Assembly (NCBI RefSeq): GCF_000211415.1
Contig: NZ_GL890782.1
Coordinates: 41,773 to 73,845, forward strand
DNA length: 32,073 bases
Direction: 5' to 3'
Origin: Enterobacter mori LMG 25706
GTDB taxonomy: Bacteria; Pseudomonadota; Gammaproteobacteria; Enterobacterales; Enterobacteriaceae
Under the pieces are notes generated by a model. That model was not told the origin of the DNA. It ran no database searches and was given only the letters and a program-made list of their open reading frames with translations. Shown here in pieces: positions 27,993 to 32,073 of this stretch. Positions within the stretch are counted from its first letter, which is position 1. Each line of letters starts with the position of its first letter. A program made the translations under genes and the position numbers.

Positions 27993-29324
27993 ATGGACTC
28001 ACTGGCTTCGCTTTATAAAAATCATATCGTTACCCTACAGGAACGTACCCGCGATGTACTGGCGCGCTTCAAGCTGGATGCCCTGCTAATCCACTCCGGC
28101 GAGCTGATGAACACGTTTCTTGATGACCATGCTTATCCGTTTAAGGTCAACCCGCAGTTTAAAGCCTGGGTGCCGGTGACACAGGTGCCAAATTGCTGGC
28201 TGCTGGTGGATGGCGTGAACAAGCCGAAACTGTGGTTCTATCTGCCGGTGGATTACTGGCACAACGTGGAACCGCTGCCGACTTCTTTCTGGACCGAAGA
28301 AATTGATGTGATTGCCCTGCCAAAAGCGGACGGTATTGGCAGCCAGCTGCCTGCGGCGCGTGGCAACATCGGCTATATTGGCCCTGTTCCAGAGCGTGCG
28401 CTGGGTCTGGATATTCCGGCGGATAAACTCAATCCGAAAGGGGTGCTGGATTATCTCCACTATTACCGCGCGTATAAAACCGACTACGAACTTTACTGCA
28501 TGCGTGAAGCGCAAAAAACGGCGGTGAATGGCCACCGTGCCGCGCACGAAGCGTTCCAGTCGGGCATGAGCGAGTTCGATATCAATCTTGCCTACCTGAC
28601 CGCAACCGGTCACCGCGACACCGACGTACCGTACAGCAACATCGTCGCGCTGAACGAGCATGCGTCTGTACTTCACTACACCAAACTTGATCACCAGGTT
28701 CCGTCGGAAATGCGCAGCTTCCTGCTGGACGCAGGGGCAGAGTATAACGGCTATGCGGCCGATCTGACCCGTACCTGGGCGGCGAATGGGGATACCGATT
28801 TCGCGCAGCTGATTAAAGACGTGAACGATGAACAGCTGGCGCTGATTGGCACCATGAAGGCCGGAACCAGCTATGTGGATTATCACATCCAGTTCCATCA
28901 GCGCATCGCTAAACTGCTGCGTAAGCATCAGATTGTGAAAGACATGAGCGAAGAGGCGATGGTCGAAAACGATCTGACCGGGCCATTCATGCCGCACGGT
29001 ATCGGTCACCCGCTGGGCCTGCAGGTTCACGACGTTGCGGGCTTCATGCAGGATGATACCGGCACGCACCTGGCGGCACCGTCTAAATATCCTTACCTGC
29101 GCTGCACCCGTATCCTTGAGCCGCCCATGGTATTGACCATCGAGCCGGGGATCTACTTTATTGAATCCCTGCTGGCGCCGTGGCGTGAAGGGCAGTTCAG
29201 CAAGCACTTCAACTGGGAAAAAATTGATGCGTTGAAACCGTTTGGCGGCATTCGTATCGAAGATAACGTGGTTATTCATGAGAACGGTGTCGAGAACATG
29301 ACGCGAGACCTGAAGCTGGCCTGA
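27993..29324 (+). CDS. pepQ: Xaa-Pro dipeptidase (prolidase)
   Basis: 443 residues when started at the second of two adjacent ATGs (27993), which gives the K-12 length and a better distance from AAAGGA (27981-27986) than the first (27990). It is a cytoplasmic dinuclear-metal (Mn) peptidase of the pita-bread fold that cuts dipeptides with C-terminal proline. Metal-ligand motifs are visible: [17 protein letters not shown] (two Asp), [18 protein letters not shown] (His), [12 protein letters not shown] (Glu) and [11 protein letters not shown] (Glu). It diverges from fadB and is the first gene of pepQ-yigZ-trkH-hemG. The yigZ start overlaps its stop (TGATG). Confidence 0.97.
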   Translation: MDSLASLYKNHIVTLQERTRDVLARFKLDALLIHSGELMNTFLDDHAYPFKVNPQFKAWVPVTQVPNCWLLVDGVNKPKLWFYLPVDYWHNVEPLPTSFWTEEIDVIALPKADGIGSQLPAARGNIGYIGPVPERALGLDIPADKLNPKGVLDYLHYYRAYKTDYELYCMREAQKTAVNGHRAAHEAFQSGMSEFDINLAYLTATGHRDTDVPYSNIVALNEHASVLHYTKLDHQVPSEMRSFLLDAGAEYNGYAADLTRTWAANGDTDFAQLIKDVNDEQLALIGTMKAGTSYVDYHIQFHQRIAKLLRKHQIVKDMSEEAMVENDLTGPFMPHGIGHPLGLQVHDVAGFMQDDTGTHLAAPSKYPYLRCTRILEPPMVLTIEPGIYFIESLLAPWREGQFSKHFNWEKIDALKPFGGIRIEDNVVIHENGVENMTRDLKLA

Positions 29325-29938
29325 TGGAAAGCTGGCTGATACCGGCTGAACCGGTCACCTTTGTTGAGGAAATCAAGAAAAGCCGCTTTATTACGCTGCT
29401 GGCGCACACCGACGGCGTAGAGGCGGCAAAGGCGTTTGTCGAGTCCGTTCGCGCGGAGCATCCTGATGCACGCCACCACTGCGTGGCGTGGGTGGCAGGA
29501 CCGCCGGACGATTCGCAACAGCTGGGGTTTTCTGACGACGGTGAACCGGCTGGCACGGCCGGTAAACCTATGCTTTCGCAGCTGATGGGCAGCGGCGTGG
29601 GCGAGATCACCGCCGTAGTGGTTCGCTACTACGGCGGCATTTTGTTAGGCACGGGTGGGCTGGTTAAAGCCTACGGTGGAGGTGTCCAGCAGGCACTTAA
29701 TCTGCTGATAACCACCCGCAAAACGCCACTTACCGAATATACTCTGGTATGCGAGTACTCGCAGCTTTCGGGCATTGAAGCGTTACTGAAGCACGTTAAC
29801 GGTGTGATTGTGCACAGCGATTACCAGGCGATGGTGCAATTACGCGTGGCGCTTCCTCAGGCGGAACTGGCCTCTTTTTCAGCAAAACTCGCTGATTTTA
29901 GTCGCGGTTCGTTGCAATTGCTGCCGATTGAAGAATAA
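29324..29938 (+). CDS. yigZ: IMPACT/YigZ family protein
   Basis: 204 residues, the same length as E. coli YigZ. It belongs to the UPF0029/IMPACT family. An N-terminal domain of about 130 residues contains EIKKSRFITLLAHTDG, DARHHCVAWV, GFSDDGEPAGTAGKPML and VVRYYGGILLGTGGLVKAY. A small C-terminal ferredoxin-like domain follows. Eukaryotic IMPACT regulates the kinase GCN2; the bacterial role is not established, though an RNA- or ribosome-linked function has been suggested from structure. The start codon overlaps the pepQ stop by one base, indicating coupling. Cytoplasmic; no signal is seen. Confidence 0.95.
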   Translation: MESWLIPAEPVTFVEEIKKSRFITLLAHTDGVEAAKAFVESVRAEHPDARHHCVAWVAGPPDDSQQLGFSDDGEPAGTAGKPMLSQLMGSGVGEITAVVVRYYGGILLGTGGLVKAYGGGVQQALNLLITTRKTPLTEYTLVCEYSQLSGIEALLKHVNGVIVHSDYQAMVQLRVALPQAELASFSAKLADFSRGSLQLLPIEE

Positions 29939-29978
29939 TCCCCACCTCACTTTTTGAATACCAAAGGAAGCGGCAGAG

Positions 29979-31430
29979 ATGCATTTTCGTGCCATAACCC
30001 GAATCGTTGGACTGCTGGTCATACTTTTTTCCGGGACGATGATTCTCCCAGGACTGGTGGCACTTATCTACCGGGACGGCGCGGGGCGTGCGTTTACCCA
30101 GACCTTTTTTGTCGCGCTGGCGATTGGCTCGCTGCTCTGGTGGCCAAACCGTCGTGAGAAAGGCGAGCTGAAATCTCGGGAAGGGTTTCTGATCGTCGTG
30201 CTGTTCTGGACGGTGCTGGGAAGCGTCGGTTCGCTCCCGTTTATCTTCTCTGAACAGCCCAATTTGAGCATCACGGATGCATTCTTTGAATCGTTCTCTG
30301 GTTTAACAACTACCGGTGCGACGACGCTGGTGGGGCTGGATTCTCTCCCACATGCCATTCTCTTTTATCGCCAGATGCTGCAGTGGTTCGGCGGTATGGG
30401 GATCATCGTCCTGGCGGTGGCTATCCTGCCCATTCTGGGCGTCGGTGGGATGCAGCTTTATCGGGCTGAAATGCCCGGCCCGCTAAAAGATAACAAAATG
30501 CGTCCGCGTATTGCGGAGACGGCAAAAACCCTGTGGCTGATTTATGTCTTGTTGACGGTCGCCTGCGCCCTGGCGCTGTGGTTTGCCGGAATGCCCGCTT
30601 TCGATGCCATCGGGCACAGCTTTGCGACTATCGCTATCGGTGGGTTCTCCACGCACGATGCCAGCGTGGGCTACTTCGACAGCCCGACGATTAACACTAT
30701 TATTGCTATCTTCCTGCTGATCTCCGGTTGTAACTACGGTCTGCACTTCTCTTTACTGAGTGGGCGAAGCCTGAAGGTGTACTGGCGCGATCCGGAGTTC
30801 CGCATGTTTATTGGCGTCCAGTTGACGCTGGTGATCATCTGTACGCTGGTGCTTTGGTTCCACGATGTTTATAACTCGGCCATGACCACGCTAAACCAGG
30901 CCTTTTTCCAGGTGGTGTCGATGGCGACAACGGCGGGCTTTACCACGGACAGCATTGCGCGCTGGCCGCTGTTCCTGCCGGTGCTTTTGCTGTGCTCGGC
31001 CTTTATCGGGGGCTGTGCGGGGTCTACGGGCGGTGGCCTGAAGGTCATTCGTATACTGCTGCTGTTCAAACAGGGCAACCGCGAGCTGAAGCGTCTGGTT
31101 CACCCGAATGCGGTTTATAGCATCAAGCTGGGGAATCGTGCGCTGCCGGAACGTATTCTCGAAGCGGTGTGGGGTTTCTTCTCTGCTTATGCGCTGGTCT
31201 TTATCGTCAGTATGCTGGCTATTATTGCTACCGGCGTGGATGATTTCTCCGCATTCGCCTCTGTTGTGGCGACGCTTAATAACCTCGGGCCTGGGCTGGG
31301 CGTGGTGGCGGATAACTTTGCCAGTATGAACCCGGTGGCGAAGTGGATCCTTATCGCTAACATGCTGTTTGGGCGTCTTGAGGTCTTTACGCTGCTGGTG
31401 CTGTTTACCCCAACATTCTGGCGCGAGTAA
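29979..31430 (+). CDS. trkH: Trk potassium uptake channel subunit
   Basis: 483 residues, the same length as E. coli TrkH. It is an inner-membrane K+ channel-like transporter that works with the NAD-binding subunit TrkA, encoded elsewhere. Four pore-loop repeats are expected. Clear ones are [19 protein letters not shown] near residue 107, the segment [19 protein letters not shown], and [16 protein letters not shown], each with the glycine that forms the selectivity filter. Long hydrophobic helices fill the rest, starting with [16 protein letters not shown]. It lies 40 bp after yigZ and 10 bp before hemG, whose ribosome site overlaps its stop. The order matches K-12. Confidence 0.97.
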   Translation: MHFRAITRIVGLLVILFSGTMILPGLVALIYRDGAGRAFTQTFFVALAIGSLLWWPNRREKGELKSREGFLIVVLFWTVLGSVGSLPFIFSEQPNLSITDAFFESFSGLTTTGATTLVGLDSLPHAILFYRQMLQWFGGMGIIVLAVAILPILGVGGMQLYRAEMPGPLKDNKMRPRIAETAKTLWLIYVLLTVACALALWFAGMPAFDAIGHSFATIAIGGFSTHDASVGYFDSPTINTIIAIFLLISGCNYGLHFSLLSGRSLKVYWRDPEFRMFIGVQLTLVIICTLVLWFHDVYNSAMTTLNQAFFQVVSMATTAGFTTDSIARWPLFLPVLLLCSAFIGGCAGSTGGGLKVIRILLLFKQGNRELKRLVHPNAVYSIKLGNRALPERILEAVWGFFSAYALVFIVSMLAIIATGVDDFSAFASVVATLNNLGPGLGVVADNFASMNPVAKWILIANMLFGRLEVFTLLVLFTPTFWRE

Positions 31431-31440
31431 GGAGTCATTA

Positions 31441-31986
31441 ATGAAAACATTAGTTCTTTTCTCTACGCGAGACGGACAAACGCGCGAGATTGCCGCTTAT
31501 CTGGCTTCTGAATTAAAAGAGCTGGGCATTTACGCGGATGTAGTGAACCTGAACCGTGCGGAACACATCGCGTGGCAGGAGTACGATCGTGTGGTGATTG
31601 GGGCGTCTATTCGTTACGGGCATTTCCATCCCGCGCTGGATCGTTTTGTGAAGAAACATAAGGACGTGCTCAATAAGCTGCCCAGTGCCTTCTACTCGGT
31701 CAATCTGGTTGCCCGTAAAGCAGAAAAGCGCACGCCGCAAACGAACAGCTATACGCGCAAGTTTTTACTTCATTCTCCGTGGCAGCCAACACTTTGCGCG
31801 GTCTTTGCCGGGGCGCTGCGCTATCCGCGCTACCGCTGGTATGACCGCTTTATGATCCGCTTGATTATGAAGATGACGGGCGGTGAAACCGATACGCATA
31901 AAGAAGTGGTGTACACCGACTGGTCGCAGGTTGCCAGTTTTGCGCGGGAAATCGCGCATATAACGGGCGATTCGCGACTTAAATAA
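31441..31986 (+). CDS. hemG: Menaquinone-dependent protoporphyrinogen dehydrogenase
   Basis: 181 residues from the ATG at 31441 (AAGGAG at the trkH stop), the same length as E. coli HemG. It is a flavodoxin-like FMN protein at the inner membrane that oxidises protoporphyrinogen IX to protoporphyrin IX in haem synthesis, passing electrons to quinones. The phosphate-binding loop [13 protein letters not shown] lies at residues 5-17. The segments [15 protein letters not shown] and [16 protein letters not shown] follow. A basic, aromatic insert ([11 protein letters not shown]) replaces the usual flavodoxin loop and probably contacts the membrane or substrate. It is the last gene before the rRNA promoter, as in K-12 before rrnA. 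Confidence 0.97.
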   Translation: MKTLVLFSTRDGQTREIAAYLASELKELGIYADVVNLNRAEHIAWQEYDRVVIGASIRYGHFHPALDRFVKKHKDVLNKLPSAFYSVNLVARKAEKRTPQTNSYTRKFLLHSPWQPTLCAVFAGALRYPRYRWYDRFMIRLIMKMTGGETDTHKEVVYTDWSQVASFAREIAHITGDSRLK

Positions 31987-32009
31987 GCGTTAAGTTTGAA
32001 AAGTGAGCG

Positions 32010-32073
32010 AACGAAAAGTTTTTTGTATTTTGTGCTTGTCACTTCAGAATAACTCCCTATAATGCGCCTCCAC
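32010..32073 (+). promoter_or_regulatory. rRNA operon P1 promoter
   Basis: TTGTCA (32036-32041) and TATAAT (32058-32063) are separated by 16 bp, followed by the GC-rich discriminator GCGCCTCC. That is the layout of enterobacterial rrn P1 promoters. The AT-rich stretch at about 32011-32031 (AACGAAAAG then a T run) fits the UP element at -40 to -60. Upstream Fis sites would fall in the hemG 3' end. Transcription should start near 32071, so the 16S rRNA gene begins outside the window. Confidence 0.93.

Noticed and set aside
28086..29279. 397-codon minus-strand open frame opposite pepQ
   Set aside because: Shadow of pepQ; its composition is typical of an antisense translation and it has no promoter or neighbour context.
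31369..31440. Longer HemG start inside trkH
   Set aside because: The ATG at 31441 has AAGGAG and gives the 181-residue family length with the FMN loop at its normal place.

Overview
The window is a chromosomal backbone segment from a member of the Enterobacteriaceae. Nearly every protein reads as a close, full-length counterpart of an E. coli K-12 gene. The yiaX1/yiaX2 pair in place of the yiaMNO TRAP transporter points to the Klebsiella/Enterobacter side of the family. An Enterobacter-like organism is my best guess, but the genus cannot be fixed from sequence reading alone. I see no phage, transposase, CRISPR array, tRNA or defence island.

Layout, left to right. (1) 1-3769, minus strand: a diketogulonate/ascorbate-type catabolic operon yiaK-yiaL-yiaX1-yiaX2, the last gene cut by the window edge. 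It diverges from its IclR-family repressor gene yiaJ, which is followed 3 bp later by the ferredoxin-like gene ysaA (plus strand). (2) 5277-8805, minus strand: avtA and malS, separated by a 95-bp inverted-repeat element. (3) 9120-9944: bax (plus), with a terminator. (4) 9984-18169: the complete xylose regulon, with xylFGH-xylR on the minus strand and xylAB on the plus strand. They diverge from a 370-bp control region carrying a CRP-like site and tandem XylR-like sites. (5) 18272-19731: a two-gene unit encoding a cysteine hydrolase and a GlxA/AraC-type regulator. It stands where K-12 has yiaA/yiaB. (6) 19724-24359: wecH (minus), then ysaB, glyQ and glyS (plus). (7) 24440-27802: fadBA (minus) under a perfect-dyad FadR operator, divergent from pepQ-yigZ-trkH-hemG (plus). 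(8) The window ends in a textbook rRNA P1 promoter, so an rRNA operon should begin just outside.

Functionally, the xyl block covers xylose sensing (XylR), high-affinity uptake (XylFGH), isomerisation (XylA) and phosphorylation (XylB). The yia block imports and reduces a keto-sugar acid. malS degrades periplasmic maltodextrin, fadBA performs beta-oxidation, and glyQS charges tRNA-Gly.

The most notable points are these. Two regions that are far apart in K-12 (xyl-glyQS and fadBA-hemG-rrn) are joined between glyS and fadA. The Shine-Dalgarno sequence of the cysteine-hydrolase gene lies inside a 9-bp perfect inverted repeat. The lipobox cysteine of YsaB is replaced by arginine. YiaX1 (DUF4862-like) is an uncharacterised protein in a sugar-acid operon. 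I did not find a convincing new multi-gene system. The closest candidate is the hydrolase/regulator pair.
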